Assembly (NCBI RefSeq): GCF_001704415.2 | Contig: NC_030822.1 | Coordinates: forward strand, 56,847,345-56,911,344 | Length of the DNA stretch: 64,000 nt | Source of the DNA: Capra hircus | Lineage: Eukaryota > Chordata > Mammalia > Artiodactyla > Bovidae | Direction: 5' to 3' | Notes under the pieces: model-generated | The model's input: the letters and a program-made list of their open reading frames with translations, nothing else | What the model was told of the DNA's origin: nothing | Database searches by the model: none | Part shown: positions 32,373-43,377 of the stretch, piece after piece | Position numbering within the stretch: the stretch's first letter is position 1 | Layout: the number at the start of each line of letters is the position of its first letter | Position numbers and translations under genes: made by a program

Positions 32373-32775
32373 GTGGTGAGATGTCACTTTCGAGATTAGG
32401 TCACCAGTAAATTGACTCTAAGGGAAGTCATCTGGCAGCTGCTATACAGAGAGCCCATGGAAGGAACCCAGGGAGGCCCTCAGCCAACAGCCAGCCAGGA
32501 GCTGAGGCCCTCAGTCAAAAAGCCTGCAAGAACTGAGTCTTCCCAGTGAGAGGATTTGTACACAGATCTTTCCCTAATTGAGCCTTTTGATGAGACAATA
32601 GCCCAGCTAACACCATAACTGCAGCCTTTTGAGAGACCTTGAGGTGCGGGCACACAGCTAAGATGTGGCTGGATACTTGACCTTTAGAAACTGTGAGCCA
32701 ACATGGGTTTGCTGTTTTAAGCCATGAAGTTTTGTGGTCTTTGTTATACAACAGTAGACAAATACTAAGAGGGGG
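32373..32775 (+). mobile_element. MLT1 LTR, right half
   Basis: GAGATGTCACTTTCGAGATTAG, GAACTGAGTCTTCCC, AACACCATAACTGCAGCC, GAGAGACCTTGAG, AAACTGTGAGCCAAC, TTAAGCCATGAAGTTTTGTG and ACAACAGTAGACAAATACTAAG are the MLT1 3' half in order. With 30440-30579 it forms one solitary LTR split by an L1. Confidence 0.85.
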
Positions 32776-32804
32776 CATAGAAAGGGTGACTTTTCTTTAG
32801 TATA

Positions 32805-33629
32805 TTTTAAAACTTTCCAGCTTTATGGAGAGATAATTGACATGTAACAGTGTCTGAGTTTAGGCTTCCCAGGTGGTGCAGTGGTAAAGAATCCACCTGC
32901 CAATGCAGGAGACATAGGAGATGCAGGTTTGATCCCTGGGTAGGAGAGATCCCCTGGAGGAGGAAATGGCCATCCACTCCAGTATTCCTGCCTGGAGAAT
33001 TTCATGGACAAAGGAACCTGGCAGGTTACGGTTCATGGGATCGCAAAAAGTCAGACACAACTGTACGACTGAGCACACACACAGTACGTTGTGTAAGTTT
33101 AATATACAGCACAATAATTTGAATTCTGTACATTGCAAAATGAGAATGACTTGGCCCCGATGTCTGCAGCGCCCATGCCACCTTGGTCACTGCTGTACTG
33201 CCAGGGCCTGGCCCATGGGATGTGCTCAGGAAGTGTCTGATGTACGAACCATCCCCAGAACATGGAGATATTCTCTGAGGTTTCACCCAGCACTGTGTCA
33301 CACTGTGAATCACCAAATAAAACACAGGACACCTGACTGAGTTTGAATTTCAGATCAAAGAGGGATCATCTATAGGATAAATATGTCCTAGCCAGTGCTT
33401 GGGAGATACATACACTAAAAAAAAAAATTTTCTTTGTTGTTCTTGCTAAATCTGGTGAACTTACAACCTAGGAAGGACCTGAGTGAAACAGGACACAGGT
33501 GTACACAATAAGGTGAGTAAACACAGTCATCACCCCACAAAATTACCAGGCTTGTGTGTGTGGTGAAAGCATTTATAGTGTACTCTCTTAGATTCTTTCA
33601 AATATACAATACAGTATTGTTAACTACAG
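32805..33629 (-). mobile_element. L1M 3' region, fragmented, left of BovB
   Basis: CAGCTTTATGGAGAGATAAT, GACATGTAACAGTGTC, TTGTGTAAGTTTAATATACAG and CAAATATACAATACAGTATTG are antisense L1M 3' landmarks. Interrupted by a Bov-tA at 32863-33077 and by unassigned sequence at 33155-33420. It continues after the BovB at 36388. Confidence 0.65.
32863..33077 (+). mobile_element. Bov-tA SINE inside L1M
   Basis: Sense copy from GGCTTCCCAGGTGGTGCAG to GACTGAGCACACAC. The flanks repeat a diverged TGTnnnAGTTTA, likely the target duplication. Confidence 0.92.
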
Positions 33630-34990
33630 TCCAGGTATTTCTTGACTTCCTACCTTTGCATTCCAGTCCCCTATAATGAAAAGGACATCGGTTTTGGGTG
33701 TTAGTTCTAGAAGGTCTTGTAGGTCTTTATAGAACCATTCAATTTCCACTTCTTCGGCATTAGTACCTGGATCATAGACTTGGATTACTGCGATATTGAA
33801 TGGTTTGCCTTGGAAACGAATGGAGATCATTCTGTCATTTTTGAGATTGCACCCAAGTACTGCATTTCAGACTCTTTTGTTGACTATGAGGGCTACTCCA
33901 TTTCTTCTAAGGGATTCTTGCCCACAATAGTAGATATAATGGTCATCTGACTTAAATTCACCCATTCCTGTCCATTTTAGTTCACTGATTCCTAAAATGT
34001 CGATGTTCACTCTTGCCATCTCCTGTTAGACCACTTCCAGTTTGCCTTGAATCATGGACCTAACATTCCAAGTTCCTATGCAATATTGCTCTTTACAGCA
34101 TTGGACTTTACTTCCATCACCAGTCACATCCATAACTGGGTGTTGTTTTTCCATCTCTTTATTCTTTCTGGAGTCATTTCTCCACAGATCTCCAGTAGCT
34201 TATTGGGCGCCTACTGACCTGGGGAGTTCCTCTTCCAGTATCCTATCATTTTGCCTTTTCATACTGTTCATGGGGTTCTCAAGGCCAGAATACTGAAGTG
34301 TTTTGCCATTCTCTTCTCCAGTGGACCATGTTTTGCCTGAACTCTCCACCATGACCTATCTGTCTTGGGTGGCCCTACGTGGCATGGCTTATAGCTTCAT
34401 TGAGTTAGACAAGGCTGTGGTCCATGGATTCAGACTGGTTAGTTTTCTGTAATTGTGGTTTTCTTTCTGTCTGCCCTCTGATGGAGAAGATAAGAGGCTT
34501 ATGGAATCTCCCTGATGGGAGAGACTGACTGAGGGGGAAACTGGGTCTTGTTTTGATGGGTGGGGCCAAGCTCAGTAAATCTTTAATCCAATTTTCTCTT
34601 GACGGGCGGGGCCGTGTTCCCTCCCTTTTATTTGACCTGAAGCCAAACTATGGCAGAGGTAATGAAGATAATGGCGACCTCCTGCAAAAGGTCCCATGCT
34701 CTCACTGCTGCTCTCAGTGCCCCCAGCCCTCCAGCCGGCCACCGCTGACCCATGCCTCTGCCAGAGACTCCTGGACACTCACGGGCAAGTTTGGGTCAGT
34801 CTCTGGCGTCACTTCTTTTTTATCCTGGGTCCTGGTGCACACAAGGTTTTGTTTGTGCCCTCCAAGAGTCTGTGTCCCCAATCCTGTTCTGGCAGCTCTA
34901 AGGTGGGTTTAACGGCAATGTCCTTCAAGAGGCTTATGCCATACCCAGGTCTGCTGCACCCAAAAGCCCTGCCCCTGCAGTAGTCCAATA
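33630..34990 (-). mobile_element. BovB 5' half, inverted
   Basis: Minus-strand BovB running from endonuclease-coding sequence at the left (33650-34000, matching 12510-12760) to the BovB 5' UTR at the right (34400-34990). A minus-strand open piece at 33624-33830 contains FIIGDWNAKVG, an endonuclease motif. Orientation is opposite to the 3' half that follows, and the element's 5' end is at the junction. Confidence 0.87.
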
Positions 34991-34992
34991 AA

Positions 34993-36379
34993 GCAGAAAA
35001 GCATCTGCTGCTGCTGCTGCTGAGTCACTTCAGTCATGTCCGACTCTGTGCGACCCCATAGACGGCAGCCCACCAGGCTCCCCCATCCCTGGGATTCTCC
35101 AGGCAAGAACATTGGAGTGGGTTGCCATTTCCTTCTCCAATGCATGCAAGTGAAAAGTGAAAGTGAAGTCACTCAGTCGTGTCTGACTAGTAGTGACCCC
35201 ATGGACTGCAGCCTACCAGTCTCCTCTGTCCATGGGATTTTCCAGGCAAGAGTACTGGAGTGGGGTGCCATTGCCTTCTCCAAGAAAAGCATCTACTTCT
35301 GCTTTATTGACTATGCCAAAGCCTTTGACTGTGTGGATCACAACAAACTGGAAGATTCCTAAAGAGATGGGAATGCCTGACTACTTGACCTGTCTCCTGA
35401 GAAATCTGTATGCAGGTCAGCAAGCAACAGTTAGAACTGGACATGGAACAACAGACTGGTTCCAAATCAGAAAAGGAGTACGTCAAGGCTGTATATTGTC
35501 ACTCTGCTTATCTAACTTTTATGCAGAGTACATCATGAGAAATGCTGGACTGGAAGAAACATAAGCTGGAATCAAGACTGCTGGGAGAAATATCAATAAT
35601 CTCCGATATGCAGATGACATCATCCTTATGGCAGAAAGCGAAGAAGAACTAAAGAGCCTCTTGATGAAAGTGAAAGAGGAGAGTGAAAAAGTTGGCTTAA
35701 AGCTCAACATTCAGAAAACGAAGATCATGGCATCTGGTCCCATCAATTCACGGCAAATAGACGGGGAAACAATGGAAACAGTGACAGACTTTATTTTTTT
35801 GGTCTCCAAAATCACTGCAGATGGTGACTGCAGCCATGAAATTAAAAGACGCTTACTCCTTGGAAGAAAAGTTATGACCAACCTAGATAGCATATTCAAA
35901 AGCAGAGACATAACTTTGCCAACAAAGGTCAATCTAGTCAAAGCTATGGTTTTTCCAGTAGTCATGTATGTTGTGGGACTTGGACTATAAAGAAAGCTGA
36001 ACACAGAAGAATTAATGCTTTTGAACTGTGGTGTTGGAGAAGACTCTTGAGAGTTCCTTGGACTGCAAGGAGATCCAACCAGTCCATTCTGAAGGAGATC
36101 AGCCCTGAATTTTCATTGGAAAGACTGATGCTGAAGCTGAAGCTCCAGTACTTTGGCCACCTGATGCAAAGAACTTACTCATTTGAAAAGACTCTGATGC
36201 TGGGAAAGATTGAAAGCAGGAGGAGAAGGGAACAACAGAGAATGAGATGGTTGGATGGCATCACTTACTCAATGAACATGAGTTTGAGTAAGCTCCAGGA
36301 TTGGTAATGGACAGGGAGGCCTGGTGTGCTGCAGTCCATGGGGTCACAAAGAGTAGGACACAACTGAGCAACTGAATTG
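34993..36379 (+). mobile_element. BovB 3' half, sense, after a 5' inversion
   Basis: Sense BovB from AGAAAAGCATCT through FCFIDYAKAFDCVDH and YADD (35607-35618) to the 3' end (CACAACTGAGCAACTGAATTGA). Breaks: a frameshift near 35350 (ending the frame in KLEDS), TAA at about 35561, and deletions near 35970. A Bov-A2 (35007-35282) sits almost at its left end. The outer flanks AACTACAG (33622-33629 and 36380-36387) are the probable target duplication of the whole element. Confidence 0.9.
35007..35282 (-). mobile_element. Bov-A2 SINE at the BovB inversion junction
   Basis: Antisense dimeric Bov-A2: a (GCT)n start, two BovB-tail-derived units each with a CTCCAGGCAAGA block, and the GTGAAAAGTGAAAGTGAAGT linker at 35151-35170. 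The duplication AGAAAAGCATCT (34995-35006 and 35283-35294) is perfect over 12 bp and is BovB sequence. Confidence 0.95.
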
Positions 36380-36387
36380 AACTACAG

Positions 36388-36450
36388 CCACCATGCTATC
36401 CATTACATCCCCAGAAAACTCATCTACTTTTTAAAAAGGAGAATATCTAG
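36388..36450 (-). mobile_element. L1M fragment, right of BovB
   Basis: CACCATGCTATCCATTACAT and CCCCAGAAAACTCATCTAC continue the antisense L1M interrupted at 33629 (…GTTAACTACAG). Confidence 0.65.
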
Positions 36451-36564
36451 CCTCCTAAAAAGGAAGAAGAAAGGCCATCTCCTTTTGGAAGAGCTGCCTA
36501 TTAGAGCTGCTGTTTTTTTACTATGAGTCCCACACACTCAGGTGATGGAGCTACTGGCCTAAGG

Positions 36565-36710
36565 GTTGTTTTTTAAATTTATTTTTATTTATTTATGTTT
36601 TGGCCACACTGTACGGCATGTGGGATCTTAGTTCCCTGACCTTGAATCAAACCCACGACCCCTGGAATGAAAGCATGGATTCTTAGCCATTGGACCACAA
36701 TGGAAGCCCC
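36565..36710 (-). mobile_element. CHR-type SINE, short antisense copy
   Basis: TTTTATTTATTTATG, CGGCATGTGGGATCTTAGTT, CCCTGACCTTGAATCAAACC and TTAGCCATTGGACCAC: antisense CHR head and body. Confidence 0.85.
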
Positions 36711-37363
36711 TATGGCCTTCAGGCTGTTAATTCTCCCGGTCAGGTTCTCCAGGAAAGGCATCTTTTTCTGTCTCACTAGCTTGTTTTTTAAGTCCTCTTC
36801 TACACATCCCACCCACTTTCTGCTTCTGAGCTCCCCTTACCCCATCTCAGTCTCTCTTAGAGCTCCAACTTGCAGCTGAGGAAGAGGCAATTTTATCAGG
36901 ATCCCCAGGGGGCATCTGAGTCCATGAAGTCCTGGCCCTGATCATCTCCTCAACCCCAGATACAATATTCGGTCTCAAGAAGCAGAGGCGCCCCTCTGAG
37001 CCTGGTGTGTGACTCTGTACCTGTTGTCTGGCAATTCCATGTAAAGCTGCCAGAACACAGAGGAGGCGCCTGGGAGAGCTCTCATTGTTCCTGCCATTCT
37101 TCACTTGGGGAATGGGAATCCAGAGTTCCAGAATCTTCCACCTATTAGAGTACCAGAGCCTGGTCTATCCCTATTCAAGGGAACATTTCTTTAGCCATTA
37201 CTGTCTCCATACCTGGTCAAATGGCTTCCTGACCAGCCCTCACAGGCTCGCCTCCCAAACCTCCAAAAAAGCACAGTTATTCTCCACATCTCAGTCTGCC
37301 CCTGTCAGTGCAATCCCACCCTATGCTGGGACTATGTCTGCCCCCGAGTGCATGTGCGCACGT

Positions 37364-37405
<42 letters not shown>

Positions 37406-37639
37406 CCATCCCCTTCCCCTCAATACCAAGACTCTAAATCTTTTTTGAAAATGAAATCTATTATCCACTCAAATAATCATCCCACCACCCCCTCCCCCGA
37501 GAAGATTAGCATCTGTGAGCATTATTTAAAGTGCTGCTTGGTTCCCATTTTGAAAAGCTGTTTCCCCCCCTCGCTCTCTCACTGAATCCCCAGTGTAGGC
37601 TCAATGCAGGCAGAAGCCCGGGCACGGCAAGAGAGGTCG
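36711..37639. other. Single-copy-looking noncoding DNA with (CA)n
   Basis: No repeat other than a (CA)n microsatellite at 37363-37402. A 166-codon frame at 37085-37585 runs through the (CA)n as alternating His-Thr, so it is not a gene. Confidence 0.6.
37363..37402. repeat. (CA)n microsatellite
   Basis: About 20 CA units, the longest dinucleotide repeat in the window and the most likely to vary in length. Confidence 0.95.
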
Positions 37640-37800
37640 GCTCTCATTAATACAGATCCCATTTATTTAAAAATAGCAATATTATGCCACTTTGAAATAG
37701 CCGGAGTGAGCTAAACCATTAAAGGATTGTGCATCGCCGACTTCGGACCTATTGTGAAGGCTTAATATTTCACAGCCCACTGACATATGGCACATAACCC
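37640..37800. promoter_or_regulatory. Candidate conserved noncoding element with MEF2-type site
   Basis: Repeat-free sequence with several intact CpGs in an otherwise AT-rich stretch. TTAAAAATAG at 37667-37676 matches the MEF2 consensus YTAWWWWTAR exactly, and AT-rich TAATAC- and TTAATATT-like motifs lie nearby. This is only a candidate: conservation was not tested. Confidence 0.3.
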
Positions 37801-38212
37801 ACGGAGCAGCACTATTGGTTTGGCTGTTCGGAAGCAAGGAGTAGGGAAATAATTGAAGAGAATGTTTTATGACCCAACACAGAAGAAGGAAGAAAGCTGG
37901 GGCTTGGAGAAGGCTGTTTAGGCCTCCTAAATCTAAGGGTGGGGACTGAGGCACAGATGGTACGGTAACATCAGTGATGTGTTGGTAGGTACTCAGGGGC
38001 TAAAAGGATGGGTGTGGATGGCTACTCCACGTCCCTGGTCCCCTTCACAATGCTGTCGTTTTTGAGAATCATTGTTTCTAACATGGCTAGTGGGATGGAC
38101 TTCTGTGTGTTTCCACTCAGAACCCAGAAAATTACCAGATTACGTGATGCTTGAAATAAAGTCACATGTGGAGGTTGGGGGGGAATGAATTTGAGGAGGA
38201 ATGGGGCAATGG
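37801..38212. other. Single-copy-looking noncoding DNA
   Basis: No repeat or credible frame recognised. Confidence 0.45.
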
Positions 38213-38330
38213 CTAAAGAACTATGCACACTTGCTTTGGAATTAAGACAGATTTCATTTCCAATCTTGATCCCATCTTTCACTATGGGACCTAGACTAAA
38301 TTCTTAGCTTCTGAAATCTCAGTCCCTTAC
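38213..38330 (+). mobile_element. MIR SINE fragment
   Basis: TTTGGAATTAAGACAGATTT, TGATCCCATCTTTCACTATG and GGGACCTAGACTAAATTC follow the sense MIR middle (CCAGACTGCCTGGGTTCGAA, then GTGTGACCTTGGGCAAGTT). Confidence 0.55.
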
Positions 38331-39863
38331 TCACTGCAACAGGAATGACAAAAGCTACATTTTGAGGTTTGTGAAGAGGGCTGAGTATATGACAACCCTG
38401 TTAATTTTGGTTTCTTCCTTTTTATATCTCTAGTCCCCTTTCCTTCTTCCCTCTCCCTTCCTCCTCCTAACACACAGCACTCTCTTCCCCATCACTACGT
38501 TCTCTCCAAAGCCTTGGGCCCAGCCTGGGCTGTGGTCCCTCACTTGTGCACCTTGCTCTGTGGAAATGACCCCATGTCACCCAGCTGTCATCCTTAGCCT
38601 CATTGTCTTCCTGCAGTCTTGATCCTCCCAAGAGTGCTTTGTTTAGATTTGCTCTTTCCAAAGAGGCCAGGCAGGGGACTTTCAGAGGAGACCTGGGCTT
38701 CAAAGAGTAGCTCTTGACATTAGAAGAGCCTGGCTAGATGCAAGCGCTAATGCCCCTCCAATTTTCCATGGCCTCTTCCCAAGGCTCTGGGTCCTCTTGG
38801 CTATGGCTCAGGACTGGGCAGCTTCCTTGCAGCGGGCTGGTTAAACTCTCCCCAGTGAGGGAGTGAACAGAGCGCGTGTGCGAACGAACCTCTGCAGCCT
38901 TGCTGGTGGACCCTGGTCCTCCCAGCTGCATCAGCTCAGATTTGCAAGAGGGGAGGAGATGAGCCTCTCTGTTTAGACCCACCACCCGTGGAGCCATGGA
39001 AACAGCCTGCTCTAGCCTGAGGGGCGGATGTTTTCACGAATATTAGAGAGAAAATAGGGCCGAAGTCACCCCGCCCACCTGTCTCCCTCCTCTCTGCAGC
39101 CTGCGCCCTGCCTGCCTTTTCATTTTCAGATTCTCCTTTCTCTCCTGACCCAGTCCTCTGCCTGTGGGTAACCAGCCTCCTCTTCCTTATCCTGTAGTTG
39201 TTTCTTAAAACAAAATTTTAAAAAATGTTTTTGTTTTTTTCTTTCTAATCCAAGGTAGCACAAACAGAACCTTCTGTTTTGTTTGTCTCTTGGAAAAAAA
39301 AAATCCTTTCATTTCCTTCTCCTTTAACCAATGGGAGCCTCTTGCCCTTTGCCATAGGTTATGAGTGTGAGGAGCTCAGCAGTAGCTCCACAGACATTTA
39401 ATTAGACTGTTGGGGAGGGGGGGGTGGTGAGAGGCAGAGAGTGAGCGGGTTCTTCCTACAGCTACAGAGCCAAAGCCGCCTGTTGAGCTGAGGATGCAGA
39501 ATGCAGAGCTCCCGCGGGATGGCGGAAAAGCGCCAGGTCTCCTGCCTGTGGAGGAGCGGGGCAGAGAGTGAAGGTAGGGACAAGGTCCAACTATGCTGTT
39601 CTCCCCTTCCTCAAATCCTGCTGAGGACCAGAATATCCTCCTTGGGAAGATCTTTTCAAATCTAATGGAGTCTTCGAGAAATGAAATCGTGCTTTACGGA
39701 ATTGTAGTGACCTTCAGAGGTCATTCAACGCAGCCCCTCTGCCTGGCAGAGAGTGTGGATCTGGGGCCCCTCCTGACATCTAGGCTTGAGGCTGAAAGGC
39801 AACAGCATCCTAGTTCTGGTAGTAGTAGATTTAATTTGGGTATCTTCCTTATTAGTAGCTATG
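38331..39863. other. Single-copy-looking noncoding DNA
   Basis: No clear repeats. Stretches 38990-39120 and 39440-39560 are CpG-containing and could be regulatory, but no core-promoter signal was found. Confidence 0.45.
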
Positions 39864-40090
39864 TGCTCATGTAAGCTCAGTCGCTTCAGTCATGTCTGAC
39901 TCATTGCGACCCGACAGACAAATAGCCCACCAGGCTCCACTGTCCATGGGATTTCTCCACACAAGAATACTGGAGTGGGTTGCTGTTTCCTCCTCCAGGG
40001 GATCTTCCTGACATAGGGATCAAACTTGTGTCTCCTGTGTCTTCTGCATTGCAGGCAGATTCTTTACCCACTGAGCCACCTGGGAAGCCC
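39864..40090 (-). mobile_element. Bov-tA SINE
   Basis: Antisense copy from AGCTCAGTCGCTTCAGTC to CCACCTGGGAAGCCC, full length with moderate divergence. Confidence 0.92.
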
Positions 40091-40134
40091 TTTAATGGAT
40101 ATACATGATTCAAAAGATTCCCTTAATCTCTTCA

Positions 40135-40205
40135 CCTCCATCTTTCTCTTTCTTTTTCCCTTCCTTCCTTCCTTCCTTTCCCCCTTTTCTTTTCTTTCTT
40201 TCTGT
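40135..40205. repeat. (CTTT/CCTT)n polypyrimidine tract
   Basis: About 70 bases almost wholly C/T, with runs of CTTC and CTTT units. Likely an expanded simple repeat. Confidence 0.85.
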
Positions 40206-40243
40206 CTTCATCTCTTTGAATTCGCCTTCAAAAATCTACACCA

Positions 40244-40545
40244 GGACCTCCCTGGTAGTCCAGGGGTTAAGAATCTGCCTGCCAATGCAGAGGACCCGGG
40301 TTCGATCCTTGGTCTGGGAAGACTCCACATGCCACAGGGCAACCTAAGCCCATGTGCCACAGCTACTGAAACCTGTGCGGGGAGTCCATGCTCCCCAAAA
40401 AGGGAAGCCGCCATAGTGAGAGGCCTGTGCACCGCAGCTAGAGAGTAGCCCCCTCCTACTGCATGTAGGGAAAGCCCAACTGCAGCAGTGAAGACCCAGA
40501 GCAGCCAAAAGTAAATAAATGAATACAATTAAAAAAAAAAAAACT
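40244..40545 (+). mobile_element. CHR-type SINE, full-length sense copy
   Basis: tRNA-like head GGACCTCCCTGGTAGTCCAG with GGGTTCGATCCTTGG (near-perfect pol III B box), a body ending GAAGACCCAGAGCAGCC, and the tail AAATAAATGAATACAATT plus an A run to 40543. Confidence 0.92.
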
Positions 40546-41585
40546 AAGCCAGCCACTCTAAGACGGAGGATACAGAGTAGGGGAGCATATTCCAAGGTAT
40601 TGTAGGGATACCATTTCTGTTCTTTTTTCTCTTGCCTTAAGCCCTGCCTCACAGAACAAGTAGACCTATAAATGAGATGTAGCTCATTCACGAATTGCCT
40701 GTGTATGACTTGGGAACACATTTTCCCATCAAAAATGATTGATGATTTGGTTCCCTTGCTGGCCCACAGATACCCATTGAACCAAGTGGTGGCCTTGAAA
40801 TATGAGTCTCCTCAAATTTCCTGAGCATTCTATAAGCAAAGAATCCTTAACAGCCTAAATGCAGTCCCCCAGCTGAATTTTTGAGCCTCTGAGAGCACAG
40901 AGCACCTGATTCAGCTTAGCTGCTTCTGAGATGGTCCTGAGCATGGAGGGACAATTGCTCAGAAGTCATTCACATTAGCTTTGAAATTAGGACAGACTTT
41001 GGTTTGGATCATTATTCTAGAAACTCCAAAGGAGGAGTGGGTTTGGATAGAAGAGGGCAATGTTAGTCATTCACGCATTCTCAAAAGGAAGGGCGGCTCA
41101 GTGGAAAACAGGGTTCTAATCCTTGGCTTCACCACTTTTTACTTTTATGTTATTGAGTGAGTCATTTAGTATCTCTGGCCCTCATTTTCCTCAAAGAGAA
41201 CACAGACAAACATGAAGAAACACCTATAAAGAGATACAAAGTCTATTCAGAAATAAACACGTCTATAAATATATTCAGATGAGAGCAAGCGTGTTGGTAG
41301 AATGTGATTAGAACTCATTGGTGGTGGCCTGGAAAGACTACAAAAAGAGGAAGAGGAAATACTATATACCAAACACTCACTCTGGATCAGGCACCACTTT
41401 GAGTGGTTTGCATAGAAAGAGCAAGCTGGGAAATATATGATTTAAATATATCATCCCAGGATCCTTCCAAGGAAAGAAATTGTTTTTCTTTAGAAAAATA
41501 CCTCCAATAAGCCACATTGTGTATGGATGTCTTTTGGAAGAGGTATAAGGAGAATGTCAAACTGTTCTGTACAAGGAATGGATAG
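40546..41585. other. Single-copy-looking noncoding DNA with a MIR trace
   Basis: A MIR-like piece (+) at 41085-41205: GAAAACAGGGTTCTAATCC, TTGGCTTCACCAC, GAGTGAGTCATTTAGTATC. The remainder is unrecognised. Confidence 0.5.
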
Positions 41586-42005
41586 AACTTCTGGTTCAAA
41601 ATGGCAGACCGAGGCATGTAAGTTAATCTCCCCATTAAGATGACGCTGAAGGAATAAAATGTGAACAAACCTACAATGATCAAAGCAGTAAAGAACGAAG
41701 TCAAAATCAACAAACCCTTGGAAAATGGAAACTAGATGAAAGTGGGTTGATAAATGAAATGCACATGAAGCCTAAGTCCAGAACACATTCATGGGTGGCG
41801 GCTGCAGAGGACATGGAAACCAATCTTCATGGAAAAACTGGCAGGCTTCGGGCTCAGAGTTAACAGGTGTGGAAAAGGAGTGGTATATTTTCGCCACACT
41901 CTCCCCTCGGCACGGGGCTCCTATCTTACAAAAGGAAGGCGATCTAGAGCTTCTAATGTGGGCACCAGAGCCCCACAGCCTCCTCATCCTGGCCCCGACC
42001 TTCTG
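41586..42005 (+). mobile_element. HAL1/L1-like old LINE, 5' part
   Basis: GGTTCAAAATGGCAGACCG and ATTAAGATGACGCTGAAGG look like the start of an old L1 or HAL1 (half-L1). The matching ORF1-like coding lies at 43790-44095, beyond younger insertions. Assignment is tentative. Confidence 0.45.
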
Positions 42006-42327
42006 ACGACTTTTTTTTCTGTTTTTTGAGGTACAGTTGATTTACAGTATTGTGCTGATTTCTGCTATAGTGATTCAGCTATACAGGTATATACATTATT
42101 TTTATACTCTTCCCCATTATGGTTTATCACTGGATATTGAATATAGTTTGCGGTGCTATACAATAGGATCTTGTTGTTCATCCATGCTGTATACACTAGT
42201 TTGCATCTACTAACCCCAGGCTCCCCAGTTCATCCCTCCCCCCGCCCCTCCCGCTGCCCCTCGGCACCCACAAGTCTGCTCTCTATGTCTGTGAGTCTGT
42301 TTCACAGACATGTTCATTTGTGTCACT
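42006..42327 (-). mobile_element. L1 3' end, first of a second doublet
   Basis: Antisense L1: TACAGTTGATTTACAGTATTG, TTTATCACTGGATATTGAATA, TAGTTTGCATCTACTAACCC and TCTGTGAGTCTGTTTCACAG. The same series repeats in the next copy. Confidence 0.82.
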
Positions 42328-43065
42328 TAAAAAAAATTTATTGAAATAGAGTTGATTTATAATGTGTTGACTTCTGCTGTGCAGCAGAGTGATTCAGTTA
42401 TAGACATAGAGGCATTCTTTAGTATATTCTTTTCCATTATGGTTTGTCATAGGATATTGATTATAGTTCCCTATGCTGCACAGTAGGGTTTGTTATTTAT
42501 CCATTCTGTATATAACAGTTTGCATCTGCTAATCCCAACTCCCAATCCAGTTCTCTTCCACTCTTCTTCCCCTTTGCCTTCACAAGTCTGTTCTCTATCT
42601 CTGTGAGTCTGTTTCTGTTTCATAGATAGGTCTATTTGGATCATATTTTAGATTCCACGCATAGGTGATATCATATGGTATTCATCTTTCTCTTTCTGAC
42701 TTTCTTCACTTAATTTGATCATCTCTAGGTCCATCCATGTTGTTGCAAATGGTATTACTTCATTTTTTATGGCTGAGTAATATTCCATTGCATATATATA
42801 TTCCACATCTTCTATACTCACTCATCCGTCGATAGACAGTTAGGTTGTTTCCATGTCTTGACTGTTGTAAATAGTGCTTCTCTGAAATAGGGATGCATAT
42901 ATCTTTTCAAATTATAGTTTGTCTGGATACATGTGCAGAAGTGGAATGGCTGGATCGTATGGCAACTCTATTTTTAGCTTTTTTGAGGAAACTCCATACT
43001 ATTTTCCATAGTGGCTGTACCAGTTTACGTTCCCGCCAAAAGTGTAGCAGAATACCCTTTACAGA
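42328..43065 (-). mobile_element. L1 3' end, second of a doublet
   Basis: Restarts with AAATAGAGTTGATTTATAATG and TGTCATAGGATATTGATTATA, then runs further into ORF2. On the minus strand it encodes FWRERKLVQPLWKIVWSFLK, matching WECKLVQPLWRTVWRFLKK of the large L1. Both copies of the doublet are 5'-truncated. Confidence 0.88.
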
Positions 43066-43377
43066 TAACTTTTCAACCTGAATCTCCCTAAAGCAAAGCC
43101 TGCTCCCGGAAAAGCTCTGTCCTATAGCCTTATTCTCATTCAAATAAACCTACCAGGGAAAGAGACTTACATACACAATAGATACTTGGATAGTCAACCA
43201 GCTCCTTATTTTTCAGTCCTACTGTACAACCAGATTGGCAAGTACACCAGGAAAATCCTCAGTGAAACATAAAGACTGAGGTAAGCAAACAGAACAACAG
43301 AGCTAATTCAAGGAGCGGGATAAAATTTTCTAAGTGTGAACTAATCACCCCCGAGAACTTCAATATAGTATTATATC
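43066..43377 (+). mobile_element. HAL1/L1-like old LINE, middle part
   Basis: Continues the diverged LINE-like material (GAAAAGCTCTGTCC, GTGTGAACTAATC) between the L1 doublet and a simple repeat. Weakly supported on its own. Confidence 0.35.

Noticed and set aside
34400..34990. GC-rich sequence resembling a host promoter
   Set aside because: It is the BovB 5' UTR on the minus strand, continuous with BovB endonuclease coding.
37085..37585. 166-codon frame on the + strand
   Set aside because: It runs through a (CA)n microsatellite as alternating His-Thr and has no other support.
40244..40310. tRNA-like sequence with B box
   Set aside because: It is the tRNA-derived head of a CHR SINE, not a functional tRNA gene.
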